A stretch of DNA of 13,769 nucleotides from Bacteroidota bacterium (lineage in GTDB: Bacteria > Bacteroidota > Bacteroidia > B-17B0 > Aurantibacillaceae): the NCBI GenBank assembly GCA_947449125.1, contig CANFQR010000014.1:1-13769 (forward strand). The letters are read 5' to 3'. Each line of letters opens with the position of its first letter. The stretch's first letter is position 1. The notes beneath the pieces were generated by a model. It saw only the letters and a program-made list of their open reading frames with translations, was not told where the DNA came from and did no database searches. A program made the position numbers and the translations under genes. Shown here piece by piece: positions 6,764-13,215 of this stretch.

Positions 6764-7879
6764 ATGATTTTTAAATTTTTTTTGCTGACATTTTTTTTAA
6801 ATTATCCAGTCAAAAAAGAAACTAATCTAAACTATAAATTTCCAATTAGTAATCAATCAAAACAAATAAACGAATACCTAAACTTTTATAAAAAAATAGA
6901 GCAATCAGATAATTGGTTATATCAAAACTTTAAAAAAGAATTAAAATCAGGAGACTCATCAACTCTAATCATACAAACAAAACAGGTTCTAAATTTAATA
7001 GATAACAAAACCTTTTTAGATAAAAAAAACACCAATGTCTTTGATAAAGAATTGGAAAACGCCATAAAACTATTTCAAAAAAATAATAATCTAGAAATAA
7101 ATGGGCGATTAAATCAAACAACTTTTAATGTTATACAAAAAAAATTCAACAAAAGAATTCATCAACTCCTAATCAATAGCAAACGATGGGAAAATTTTAA
7201 ACCCGACTCTAGCAAACCATTTATTTTTATAAATATAGCCTCTCAGGAACTTTTGCTGATTAAAAGGGACTCTACATTGCTCAACATGAACATAATAATT
7301 GGAAGAACAGACAGAAAAACACCAATTTTAAATTCTAAAATATATTATGTTGAATTCAATCCCTATTGGGTAATTCCACCCGGAATAATGAAAAAAGACC
7401 TAATACCAAAACTACTAAAAGATCCAAATTACATTGAAAATAACAATATGAAAATAGTAATGGGTAACACATCCATTAATCAAACTACCATAAACTGGAA
7501 CGATACCGACGTAATTAACTTATATAAAATTGTTGAGTATCCTAATTTTAAAAATCCAATGGGCGTTGTAAAATTTGAGTTTCCAAATCGTAATTATATC
7601 TACTTACACGATACACCAAATAAAGAATTATTTTTAAAAAAACCTGCCATGTATAGTTCAGGCTGTATACGTTTAGAAAAAGCCACTGAACTAGCAAGAT
7701 ATATACTTAAAAACGATTTAAACTGGGAAAATAAAAAAACTGATAACTTAATTATAAAAGGAGAAAACAAAAAAATTAAATTAATTACACCCTTAAATAT
7801 TTATAATAATTATTTTACTGTTTGGGTTAAAAATGATAATTCACTAGGTTTTACAGAGGATATTTATAATTTAGATTAA
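6764..7879 (+). CDS. L,D-transpeptidase (YkuD/YcbB type) with peptidoglycan-binding domain
   Basis: 371 residues. A hydrophobic N-terminus (FKFFLLTFFL) acts as signal peptide or anchor. A PG_binding_1-like three-helix domain follows at about 65-128 (FDKELENAIKLFQKNNNLEINGRL). The YkuD catalytic domain covers about 152-335: NPYWVIPPGIMKKDLIPKL (YcbB-like), then His282 in YIYLHDTPNKELF, and the catalytic motif SSGCIRL with Cys301 and Arg303. These enzymes make 3-3 peptidoglycan cross-links or attach proteins to peptidoglycan in the periplasm, using an acyl-enzyme on the Cys. All catalytic residues are present. It is the third gene of the operon from 6160 and ends 5 bp from the convergent gene at 7885. 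Putting it under a stress-type promoter fits cell-wall remodelling in slow growth (inference). Confidence 0.92.
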   Translation: MIFKFFLLTFFLNYPVKKETNLNYKFPISNQSKQINEYLNFYKKIEQSDNWLYQNFKKELKSGDSSTLIIQTKQVLNLIDNKTFLDKKNTNVFDKELENAIKLFQKNNNLEINGRLNQTTFNVIQKKFNKRIHQLLINSKRWENFKPDSSKPFIFINIASQELLLIKRDSTLLNMNIIIGRTDRKTPILNSKIYYVEFNPYWVIPPGIMKKDLIPKLLKDPNYIENNNMKIVMGNTSINQTTINWNDTDVINLYKIVEYPNFKNPMGVVKFEFPNRNYIYLHDTPNKELFLKKPAMYSSGCIRLEKATELARYILKNDLNWENKKTDNLIIKGENKKIKLITPLNIYNNYFTVWVKNDNSLGFTEDIYNLD

Positions 7880-7884
7880 TAAAC

Positions 7885-8718
7885 CTAACTAAAAAGAAAA
7901 TTTAATTTAAACCCTAAAACAAACTCGTTTTTATACTTTTCAAGAAAACTTTTTGTAGCAAAAGATTTAATAAGAATATTTCTTGTAATAGCACCGTCAT
8001 AAAAATATAATGATGAATTATAAAAATTACAATTCTCAAAATAAACACCTAATCCAATTTTACTTTTTCTTTTAAAATATTTAAAAACAGTTTTGGCAAA
8101 AAAAATTTCAGTGCCAATTAGTCGCCTTCTTAACTCAAAAATATTAAAATCTTTCTGCATGGCAATTAAATTACCATTTCCTTGAAAATAAGATCTGGTA
8201 GTTCCTGTATATATTTTAAAATAAGGGAAAATTTTTAATGGCAGGTGAATCAATAAACCATAATACATATTATAATTATGAAAAGATTTGGTTTCGCAAC
8301 CAGGAATGGTTAGTGATGTTCCTGATTTATCAGAAAATAAATTATAAGAAGTATAAATAATAGAAGAATCTAATTGAGAAAACTTATCATTTTTGTTAAA
8401 CGATAACAAATAATCATTAACAAAATTTTTATTAAATGAAGTTGCCCAAAGCTTATCTTGAAACGAAAACCCGCCAAAAAAAGCAATCAAAGAGTTTTTG
8501 GATAAATATTGTGCTGGGTTAATTCCAAATTCTAAAGAAAGTCCATGTCCGGAATTTATAATTTTACTATTTACAACAGGTAATTTATATCCGGCAGAAA
8601 AATAAAACGGAAATTTATGATTAGAACTAATAGACTTTAAAGAAGAGGAATCCTTAATGATAGTTGCATTTACTAAAAATGGAAATAAAAAAACGCCAAT
8701 AAAATAATTAAATCGCAT
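7885..8718 (-). CDS. Probable outer-membrane beta-barrel protein, unknown function
   Basis: 277 residues, family not recognised. A signal peptide is clear (MRFNYFIGVFLFPFLVNA, cleavage near 18). The mature part alternates aromatic/hydrophobic residues in strand-like stretches (KFPFYFSAGYKLPV, GLSLEFGINPA, LIAFFGGFSFQDKL, YYGLLIHLPLKIFPYFKIYTG) and ends in a terminal strand NEFVLGFKLNFLFS, typical of outer-membrane barrels of Bacteroidota. One Cys pair (in PGCE and ENCN) may or may not bond. ATG 8718 starts the signal peptide and leaves a short leader after the tandem-dyad promoter. It is convergent with the L,D-transpeptidase with almost no gap; no terminator is visible there. Confidence 0.75.
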   Translation of the reverse strand: MRFNYFIGVFLFPFLVNATIIKDSSSLKSISSNHKFPFYFSAGYKLPVVNSKIINSGHGLSLEFGINPAQYLSKNSLIAFFGGFSFQDKLWATSFNKNFVNDYLLSFNKNDKFSQLDSSIIYTSYNLFSDKSGTSLTIPGCETKSFHNYNMYYGLLIHLPLKIFPYFKIYTGTTRSYFQGNGNLIAMQKDFNIFELRRRLIGTEIFFAKTVFKYFKRKSKIGLGVYFENCNFYNSSLYFYDGAITRNILIKSFATKSFLEKYKNEFVLGFKLNFLFS

Positions 8719-8737
8719 GAAAATGGATGTTACACAA

Positions 8738-8802
8738 CAATTTTAAACAAAAACATGTAACTCGGTAATGATATATTCTATGCCAATTAGTGAATTATAT
8801 CA
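8738..8802 (-). promoter_or_regulatory. Weaker tandem-dyad promoter of the barrel protein gene
   Basis: On the minus strand: distal dyad TGATATAATTCA (8802-8791, one mismatch to TGAYnnnnRTCA), proximal half-site TAGAATATATCA (8780-8769) and -7-like TAAAATTG (8745-8738, one mismatch). Spacings of 58.5 and 36.5 bp equal those of the other promoters. The predicted leader is about 14 nt. Each element alone is weak; support comes from the shared geometry. Confidence 0.5.
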
Positions 8803-8820
8803 TCAGCAAATAATAATGAT

Positions 8821-8846
8821 AAAAAAAAGCGGGAGATTATCCCGCT
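8821..8846 (-). terminator. Rho-independent terminator of the CBS gene
   Basis: On the minus strand a stem AGCGGGA/TCCCGCT (8840-8846 and 8828-8834, 5-nt loop) is followed by a run of T (8828-8821). It starts just downstream of the CBS stop at 8855. Confidence 0.9.
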
Positions 8847-8854
8847 CGTTAAAA

Positions 8855-9382
8855 TTAGATGTATTCATCTGATAATTGAATCTTTGGCTTTTCATTTGCA
8901 AGTTTAACTTTACTTGTGCTATTTCTCTCAAACAAAGCCTTTATGGTTTTAGCCAACGTTTCATCTTTAGATGAAACATCACCAATGTTTTCTTTTGTTG
9001 TAATGGCATGCGATAGTAAATTATTAACTGAAATCATACCCTTTAATTTTCCACTTTTATCAGTAACAGGTAAACGGCCAACTTTATATTTTCGCATATC
9101 ATGCAATGCATCTGTAATATTATCGTCAGCTTTAACAGTATGAATTTTTGCTTGTGGCAAAATTTCTTTTATATTTAATTCGCCAGCGTTTTTATTGGCT
9201 TTTTCGGCTAAAGCGAGGCAAATATCCCTATCTGTAACAATGCCAATTACTTTATTGTTTTCATCAACAATAGGCAAAGCACCAACATTAGTCTCTTTCA
9301 TAATTTTTGTTGCATTTACCAATTTGGTTTCCGGCGTAATATAATTAAGCGGAACCGCATTCATTAAATCTTTTACTTTCAT
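8855..9382 (-). CDS. Paired CBS-domain protein
   Basis: 175 residues, soluble. CBS1 is about 7-60 (VGALPIVDENNKVIGIVTDRDI) and CBS2 about 75-127 (VGRLPVTDKSGKLKGMISVNNLL), together forming one Bateman module; a charged tail (about 128-175) follows. Stand-alone CBS pairs usually bind adenine nucleotides or related ligands and modulate partner proteins, and are frequent in stress and hypoxia regulons. No catalytic domain is attached, so the partner is unknown. ATG 9382 gives the usual MKVKDLM opening of such proteins. The gene is monocistronic: its own tandem-dyad promoter is at 9409-9473 and its terminator at 8821-8846. The promoter's distal dyad runs into the last codons of the upstream PEBP gene. 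Confidence 0.92.
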   Translation of the reverse strand: MKVKDLMNAVPLNYITPETKLVNATKIMKETNVGALPIVDENNKVIGIVTDRDICLALAEKANKNAGELNIKEILPQAKIHTVKADDNITDALHDMRKYKVGRLPVTDKSGKLKGMISVNNLLSHAITTKENIGDVSSKDETLAKTIKALFERNSTSKVKLANEKPKIQLSDEYI

Positions 9383-9408
9383 GTTTTCTAGGTTTAAGTT
9401 TATTTATA

Positions 9409-9473
9409 CAAATTAATTACGAAAAGTGATTTTTTTTAATGAACACACGCACTTTGTAAATTGACACTAATCA
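9409..9473 (-). promoter_or_regulatory. Tandem-dyad promoter of the CBS gene
   Basis: On the minus strand: distal dyad TGATTAGTGTCA (9473-9462, exact TGAYnnnnRTCA), proximal degenerate dyad TGCGTGTGTTCA (9451-9440) and -7 TTAATTTG (9416-9409, one mismatch). Centres lie 58.5 and 36.5 bp from the -7 G. The predicted leader is about 21 nt. The distal site overlaps the 3' end of the gene at 9467. Confidence 0.7.
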
Positions 9474-9994
9474 CTATAGACTAAAGATTTTCGTTGAAAG
9501 GCTAAGTCCCTTGATTGCCTGTCATATTTGTACAAACCCACAATTTCAGAAAAAGCAAGTAGATGGTTTGATATTTTTTTTTCGAGAATTTGTTTAGTAG
9601 AATTTACATTTAAATCAATGACCGAATCTAATGCATAAAATTTAAAATGGTAAAAATGTGTCCCAGAAAGTGGGCAAGGTCCACGGTAGGATTTAATTTT
9701 AAAATCATTAATACCAACTGTACCGGGCACACTATTTTCATTTATAACATTATCAATTTTTATATTCCAAACAAGCCAATGATTCCATACCCAAGATTTA
9801 ACTAATGAATTGGGATCATCAAGAATTAAAGCCATACTTTTTGTTCCTTTGGGAATATTTTTAATTATAAATGGCGGGTTAATATCATCACCATCATAAG
9901 TATACTTTTTAGGAATATAATTTCTATGATTAAATACAGGGCTAGATACATTGAGGGTATTTAATTGATAAGGATTTAATAAAAAAGATTTCAT
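9467..9994 (-). CDS. YbhB/YbcL-family (PEBP, Raf kinase inhibitor-like) protein
   Basis: 175 residues, a complete PEBP fold. Family marks: YDGDDINPPF (33-42), MALILDDPNS (54-63; Asp60 and Pro61 of the anion pocket), WVWNHWLVWNI (68-78; His72), and YRGPCPLSGTHFYHFKFYALD (from Tyr103) with His113, all lining the phosphate/anion pocket. No signal peptide, so cytoplasmic. The bacterial members bind small anionic or phospholipid-like ligands, and their physiological role is mostly unknown. It has a C-terminal extension (about 155-175) beyond the usual end of YbhB proteins. No tandem-dyad promoter or clear TAnnTTTG box was found directly before ATG 9994, so it may have a weak promoter or depend on read-through from the minus-strand transcript at 10078-10306. 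Confidence 0.9.
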   Translation of the reverse strand: MKSFLLNPYQLNTLNVSSPVFNHRNYIPKKYTYDGDDINPPFIIKNIPKGTKSMALILDDPNSLVKSWVWNHWLVWNIKIDNVINENSVPGTVGINDFKIKSYRGPCPLSGTHFYHFKFYALDSVIDLNVNSTKQILEKKISNHLLAFSEIVGLYKYDRQSRDLAFQRKSLVYSD

Positions 9995-10077
9995 TTAAAA
10001 GTTATAATCATAATTAATAATTTAAGATGTTTGTTTGAGCCAAGCCATACAATCATCAATTAATTCAAAGCAAAATC

Positions 10078-10107
10078 AAAAAAAGCAGACAATTAACTGC
10101 CTGCTTT
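10078..10107 (-). terminator. Terminator of the putative minus-strand RNA
   Basis: On the minus strand AAAGCAG (10107-10101) pairs with CTGCTTT (10088-10082), extended by an inner CA/TG pair, and is followed by seven T (10084-10078). There is no annotated minus-strand gene to its right, which implies an unannotated transcript. Confidence 0.7.
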
Positions 10108-10115
10108 AATCGACC

Positions 10116-10143
10116 AAAAAGGTAATATTAAACTACCTTTTTT
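10116..10143. terminator. Second hairpin, possible bidirectional terminator
   Basis: AAAAAGGTA (10116-10124) and TACCTTTTT (10134-10142) form a 9-bp stem with a 9-nt loop; T runs flank it on either strand. On the minus strand it precedes the stronger hairpin at 10082-10107, so the two could act in series. Confidence 0.55.
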
Positions 10144-10178
10144 AATTTAAACTTAACTTATAAACTTTATTTAAAAGA

Positions 10179-10272
10179 CATTCTAAAAGTTAACTAAATA
10201 ATAACTGGAAACACACAACCCTTTTATTATCTAAATAAAACAACAATTTATACAATTACTACTTTTAGAATG
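10179..10272 (-). repeat. 12-bp perfect inverted repeat inside the putative RNA
   Basis: CATTCTAAAAGT (10179-10190) and ACTTTTAGAATG (10261-10272) are exact reverse complements 70 nt apart. In the minus-strand transcript they close a domain that contains a second short stem. The repeat lies wholly within the predicted transcript. Confidence 0.6.
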
Positions 10273-10287
10273 AAAATTAACCAACAT
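10231..10287 (-). CDS. Possible 18-residue micro-ORF
   Basis: The first ATG of the predicted minus-strand transcript (10287) opens MLVNFHSKSSNCINCCFI and stops at TAG 10233-10231. The leader would be about 19 nt, like those of the other genes with this promoter type, and the peptide holds three Cys. Against it: tiny size, a T-run rather than an A-rich stretch before the ATG, and overlap with the 12-bp stem arm. It may be chance. Confidence 0.2.
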   Translation of the reverse strand: MLVNFHSKSSNCINCCFI

Positions 10288-10311
10288 AAAAATTTATAAT
10301 TTAAGTTGTAA

Positions 10312-10376
10312 CAAAATTAGCCCATTGAAAGAAACAAAACCGTGATTAAAGTCAAATTATTGAATGACAGTTTACA
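10312..10376 (-). promoter_or_regulatory. Tandem-dyad promoter driving the unannotated minus-strand transcript
   Basis: On the minus strand: distal half-site dyad TGTAAACTGTCA (10376-10365), proximal exact dyad TGACTTTAATCA (10354-10343) and perfect -7 TAATTTTG (10319-10312). Centres lie 58.5 and 36.5 bp from the -7 G. The dyad could also serve the plus-strand gene at 10420, but there the best -7-like boxes (10381-10388, 10399-10406) do not match the spacing. Confidence 0.65.
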
Positions 10377-10419
10377 TTAATAATTATGAGATCTCAAATA
10401 TTTTTACAAAAAAATAAAA

Positions 10420-10887
10420 ATGAATATAATCAATAAACCTTACAGAGTATTTTTTAGTTTAGCGTTACTTTCTATCTGTATTTTTACAATAATAAAATTA
10501 AAAAACAGTGAGCTAAATTTAGACATTTCAATATATGATGTGTCGATTAAAGAAACCTACTCAAACATATGGCTCTATATTTTTATTTATTTAATTGCGT
10601 TAAGTTTAATATATTTTATTGAGCAAAAAAGAAATTTTGTATTTAGAAAGTGGTTAATAATATCTCACTACATTTTTATAATCTTATTTATTATATTATT
10701 TATTTTATTTACCGTTTTTGATACAAGAGAATTTCAAAGACTATTATATAAAATAGACTTTCCAACAAGAACAACTCTAATTTTATACACTTTAATTTTA
10801 TTTTTCGATTTACTATTTTTCATTATAGGATTAGTTATCTTACTAATAAGCGTATTAATGACTAAAAAAAATAAACCAAAGATTTAA
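10420..10887 (+). CDS. Four-TM membrane protein of unknown function
   Basis: 155 residues, not recognised. Four membrane segments at about 9-25, 50-67, 78-100 and 118-147; a short acidic loop (ELNLDISIYDVSIKETYSN) lies between the first two, and the C-terminus is basic (TKKNKPKI). The segments are Ile/Phe/Leu-rich with no charged or His residues that would mark a transporter or haem site. ATG 10420 has an A-rich leader. It is probably monocistronic: the upstream region belongs to a divergent promoter and the next gene has its own promoter at 10913-10977. Its own promoter is unclear; it may share the dyad at 10343-10354. Confidence 0.7.
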   Translation: MNIINKPYRVFFSLALLSICIFTIIKLKNSELNLDISIYDVSIKETYSNIWLYIFIYLIALSLIYFIEQKRNFVFRKWLIISHYIFIILFIILFILFTVFDTREFQRLLYKIDFPTRTTLILYTLILFFDLLFFIIGLVILLISVLMTKKNKPKI

Positions 10888-10912
10888 AATAAATATTAAC
10901 TATACCTATTTC

Positions 10913-10977
10913 TGTTTCTTATCAATAAGTCATTTGATTTATGTCATTTTAAAAAAATCCATTCAAATTTTAATTTG
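10913..10977 (+). promoter_or_regulatory. Tandem-dyad promoter of the triple-BON gene
   Basis: Distal dyad TGTTTCTTATCA (10913-10924, one mismatch), proximal exact dyad TGATTTATGTCA (10935-10946) and -7 TTAATTTG (10970-10977, one mismatch; identical to the CBS gene -7). Centres lie 58.5 and 36.5 bp from the -7 G. The predicted leader to ATG 11009 is about 26 nt. Confidence 0.7.
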
Positions 10978-11008
10978 TAGCCTACAAATAAATTAAAAAC
11001 TAAAAATT

Positions 11009-11677
11009 ATGAAAACAGATCAAGAAATTCAAAATGATGTAATGGATGAATTAAAATGGGAACCATTTTTAACAGCCAGTGAAATTGGCGTTGCCGTAAA
11101 AAACGGGATTGTAACTCTTTCTGGAACAGTTGACAGATATGCTAAAAAAATAGCTGCCGAAACAGCCGCTAAAAAAGTAAATGGTGTTAAAGCAGTTGCC
11201 GAAGATATTGAAGTTAAATTAGGGACAAGCAGTAAAAAAAACGACACAGAAATAGCAGAGGCTGCTATAATAGCACTTAAATGGCACAGTGCTATGCAAG
11301 AAAACAAAATAAAAATATCGGTTGAAAACGGTTGGGTAACTCTTGAAGGTGATGTTGATTGGGAATTTCAAAGAAACTCGGCTAAATACATGGTAGAAAA
11401 TTTAATTGGTGTTGTAGGCATTACCAATAATATAAAAATTAAAACTGTAGTTGCTAGTACAGATGTAAAAAGAAAAATTGCTTCAGCATTTCATCGCAGT
11501 GCAACAGTTGATTCTGAAAAAATTAACATAACATTAGAAGGCCCAAAAGTAATTTTAAGCGGTAAAGTAAGATCTTTTGCAGAAAAGAAAGACGCTGAAA
11601 ACGCCGCGTGGTTGGCTCCAGGAGTAAACAGTATTGAAAATAAATTGGAAATTGACTCTGAGGTTTTAACTTATTAA
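11009..11677 (+). CDS. Triple BON-domain protein (OsmY-like domains, no signal peptide)
   Basis: 222 residues made of three BON domains: about 5-72 (core NGIVTLSGTVD), 78-146 (core NGWVTLEGDVD) and 150-216 (core GPKVILSGKVR, where the usual NG is altered). Each has the alpha-beta-beta-alpha-beta pattern ending in a V..V/I.N.I.IK strand. OsmY has two BON domains and a signal peptide; this protein has three and none, so it is probably cytoplasmic, a form common in Bacteroidota. BON domains are thought to bind membranes or other envelope components; the exact role is unknown. Base composition is noticeably less AT-rich than its neighbours, consistent with a well-expressed gene. It has its own tandem-dyad promoter and a strong terminator at 11694-11726. 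Confidence 0.92.
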   Translation: MKTDQEIQNDVMDELKWEPFLTASEIGVAVKNGIVTLSGTVDRYAKKIAAETAAKKVNGVKAVAEDIEVKLGTSSKKNDTEIAEAAIIALKWHSAMQENKIKISVENGWVTLEGDVDWEFQRNSAKYMVENLIGVVGITNNIKIKTVVASTDVKRKIASAFHRSATVDSEKINITLEGPKVILSGKVRSFAEKKDAENAAWLAPGVNSIENKLEIDSEVLTY

Positions 11678-11693
11678 GCATTTAATTAAATAT

Positions 11694-11726
11694 AAAAAAA
11701 CACTCAATTTTATTGAGTGTTTTTTT
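11694..11726. terminator. Bidirectional rho-independent terminator
   Basis: The stem ACACTCAA/TTGAGTGT (11700-11707 and 11713-11720, 5-nt loop) is flanked by A6 and T6. It lies between the convergent triple-BON gene (plus) and the gene at 11746 (minus). Confidence 0.9.
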
Positions 11727-11745
11727 ATTGAATCAAATTACATTT

Positions 11746-12198
11746 TCATTCTTCTAATTTAATTCTCAAGGCAACATTTTCTTTTTCTGCTTTTTCAATT
11801 AAATCATTTAACTTTTTAGCATGCGCCATAATTAGTTTATCATTATAAGCAGTTTGTCTTAATGTTTCTTTAATTTCCCACGAATAATAAGTTGCTTGTA
11901 CATGATAAGTTCTAATTGCTGCAATAAAAGGTAAAAAAACTTCTTTTCTTTCTTGAGGAATAACAACCTTAAGTTTTTCAATCGATTTCATGGCGCCATT
12001 TAATCGCTTATTTACAACACTTAAATGATTTTTAATTTCTTTACTATTTCTAGATTTTATGTTAATTATTAAATGTACCTGTTCAATAACTTTTGTATGA
12101 TCTTCCGTAATAAGCTTATTATAATCAACTTTTGTTTGAGTAAACGAGTAAATAATAATAGTGAGTGCTGAAAATAAATTTAAAATAATTGCTTTCAT
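11746..12198 (-). CDS. Exported helical protein of unknown function
   Basis: 150 residues. An N-terminal hydrophobic signal (MKAIILNLFSALTIIIYSFT) leads to an almost wholly alpha-helical mature part rich in Lys and Glu, with heptad-like stretches (VVNKRLNGAMKSIEKLKVVI; LNDLIEKAEKENVALRIKLEE). A central segment is aromatic (FIAAIRTYHVQATYYSWEI). It is probably a small periplasmic helical-bundle protein; the His residues at the N-terminal side (EDHTKVIEQVH) and in RTYHV could bind metal, but no known motif is evident. Family not recognised. It is monocistronic, with the tandem-dyad promoter just upstream (leader about 17 nt) and a shared terminator downstream. Confidence 0.75.
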   Translation of the reverse strand: MKAIILNLFSALTIIIYSFTQTKVDYNKLITEDHTKVIEQVHLIINIKSRNSKEIKNHLSVVNKRLNGAMKSIEKLKVVIPQERKEVFLPFIAAIRTYHVQATYYSWEIKETLRQTAYNDKLIMAHAKKLNDLIEKAEKENVALRIKLEE

Positions 12199-12220
12199 AA
12201 TATATGTTTTTATTTAAAAA

Positions 12221-12285
12221 CAAAATTATTTTCGATTATAAGAATATTGCATGATAACAATTTAAATATTGTATGACAAGGCGCA
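12221..12285 (-). promoter_or_regulatory. Tandem-dyad promoter (both dyads degenerate) of the exported helical protein
   Basis: On the minus strand: distal dyad TGCGCCTTGTCA (12285-12274), proximal dyad AAATTGTTATCA (12263-12252) and a perfect -7 TAATTTTG (12228-12221). Each dyad keeps one good half-site. Centres lie 58.5 and 36.5 bp from the -7 G. On the plus strand the two sites read as a 22-bp-offset direct repeat, ATTGCATGATAA and ATTGTATGACAA. Confidence 0.6.
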
Positions 12286-12396
12286 AAAATTTAATTAATA
12301 ACGATTTTTAAGAATTCGTCTACATAAAAACCATTTCAATCGACATAAATGAAATAGCCAATAAAAAACTATCCCAATTTTAATTGAGATTAATAG

Positions 12397-12461
12397 TGAA
12401 TTAAATCAAATTTTTTTATGATTAGCATCAACATGAATAAAATTTTAATTAAATAGGTTTA
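12397..12461 (+). promoter_or_regulatory. Tandem-dyad promoter of the MCFSA-type membrane protein
   Basis: Distal dyad TGAATTAAATCA (12397-12408, one mismatch), proximal exact dyad TGATTAGCATCA (12419-12430) and -7-like TAGGTTTA (12454-12461, one mismatch). Centres lie 58.5 and 36.5 bp from the end of the -7 box. The predicted leader to ATG 12485 is about 18 nt. Confidence 0.65.
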
Positions 12462-12484
12462 CAAAAAATTATCCATAAAATGTT

Positions 12485-13153
12485 ATGTGCTTTTCGGCAA
12501 ATGCAAGCTTTGTAGTAAGCTCAGGTTTAATAGGAATAGGTGTTGCCACAATAAATAAAATCAAACATAAATTTCAAATACCATTTTCAATAATCCCGGT
12601 TTTATTTTCATTTCAACAATTAACAGAAGGGGTTTTATGGTTATCATTAACAACTTCACAATTCAATTATTTACAAGAGTTAGTAACATTTACATTTTTA
12701 ATTTTCGCACAAGTCATATGGCCAATTTGGGTTCCTGCTTCTATATGGCTTTTAGAAAAAAATAATTTAAGAAAAAAAATATTATTTGCTTTATTATTTA
12801 CTGGAATAATGGTTTCTGCGTATTTATTTTACAGCTTGATAAATTACAATATTGAATCAAAAATTAATAATCATCATATAAGTTATTTAATTGCGATGCC
12901 AAAATTCATCTATGTAAATGGTGGTGTATTATATTTTATGGTTACGGTAATTCCACCATTTATTTCAAGTATAAAAAAAATGAATTTTTTAGGTATAATT
13001 CTTTTAATATCTTATTTATTTACAAAATTAGTGTTTCACGAATTTATCATTTCTGTATGGTGTTTTTTTGCCTCAATTATTAGTTTAATGGTGTTATATA
13101 TAAATTTCAACTACGAAAAAGAATTTAAGCAAAATTTTAAATTAATTGAATAA
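12485..13153 (+). CDS. Multi-pass membrane protein with MCFSA N-terminus (DUF6629-like)
   Basis: 222 residues, about seven membrane segments (about 6-23, 32-53, 62-90, 97-118, 137-159, 167-185, 187-207). The opening MCFSANASF and the following PFSIIPVLFSFQQLTEGVLWLSL are marks I recall from a widespread family of membrane proteins of unknown function annotated as DUF6629; the assignment is from memory of the pattern and not from a search. The conserved Gln44-Gln45 and Glu48 pair inside a membrane segment, and His185-Glu186 near the sixth, could form a buried polar site. ATG 12485 is certain because the MCFSA motif begins there. It is divergent from the gene at 12198; the 286-bp intergenic region holds the two promoters and nothing else recognised. 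Confidence 0.75.
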   Translation: MCFSANASFVVSSGLIGIGVATINKIKHKFQIPFSIIPVLFSFQQLTEGVLWLSLTTSQFNYLQELVTFTFLIFAQVIWPIWVPASIWLLEKNNLRKKILFALLFTGIMVSAYLFYSLINYNIESKINNHHISYLIAMPKFIYVNGGVLYFMVTVIPPFISSIKKMNFLGIILLISYLFTKLVFHEFIISVWCFFASIISLMVLYINFNYEKEFKQNFKLIE

Positions 13154-13215
13154 CGTTACCTCATCATCCTATCAATAATGAAGTGCTGAATTAAAGAGAG
13201 TTTGGTTTTTAAACA

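Larger units (their letters stand above)
10078..10306 (-). ncRNA. Putative structured small RNA (or micro-mRNA) under a tandem-dyad promoter
   Basis: No ordinary gene lies between 9995 and 10419, yet the minus strand has a full transcription unit. A perfect -7 TAATTTTG (10319-10312) is preceded by dyads in the same geometry as the other eight promoters, giving a start near 10306. Reading leftward, the transcript contains a perfect 12-bp inverted repeat (arms 10272-10261 and 10190-10179), an inner 7-bp stem (10230-10224 with 10204-10198) that exposes a 19-nt, less AT-rich loop (GGGTTGTGTGTTTCCAG), and two hairpins, of which the last carries seven T. Expected length is about 230 nt. By analogy with FNR-dependent sRNAs it could act by base pairing through the loop. 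Alternatives: an mRNA for the 18-residue ORF at 10231-10287, or a long leader of the PEBP gene with attenuation. The start and end are predicted, not measured. Confidence 0.5.

Noticed and set aside
8916..9143. Plus-strand frame inside the CBS gene
   Set aside because: Antisense to well-conserved CBS motifs and lacking any supporting signal.
9995..10077. A tandem-dyad promoter directly before the PEBP gene
   Set aside because: I looked for dyads and a TAnnTTTG box on the minus strand here and found no acceptable match, so the PEBP gene is not counted in the regulon.
11029..11307. 92-codon open frame on the minus strand inside the triple-BON gene
   Set aside because: It lies fully inside a gene with clear BON domains on the other strand, with no promoter or start context of its own.
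12333..12355. Inverted repeat ATTTCA...TGAAAT between the divergent promoters at 12198 and 12485
   Set aside because: Arms are only six AT-rich bases; chance occurrence is likely in this composition.
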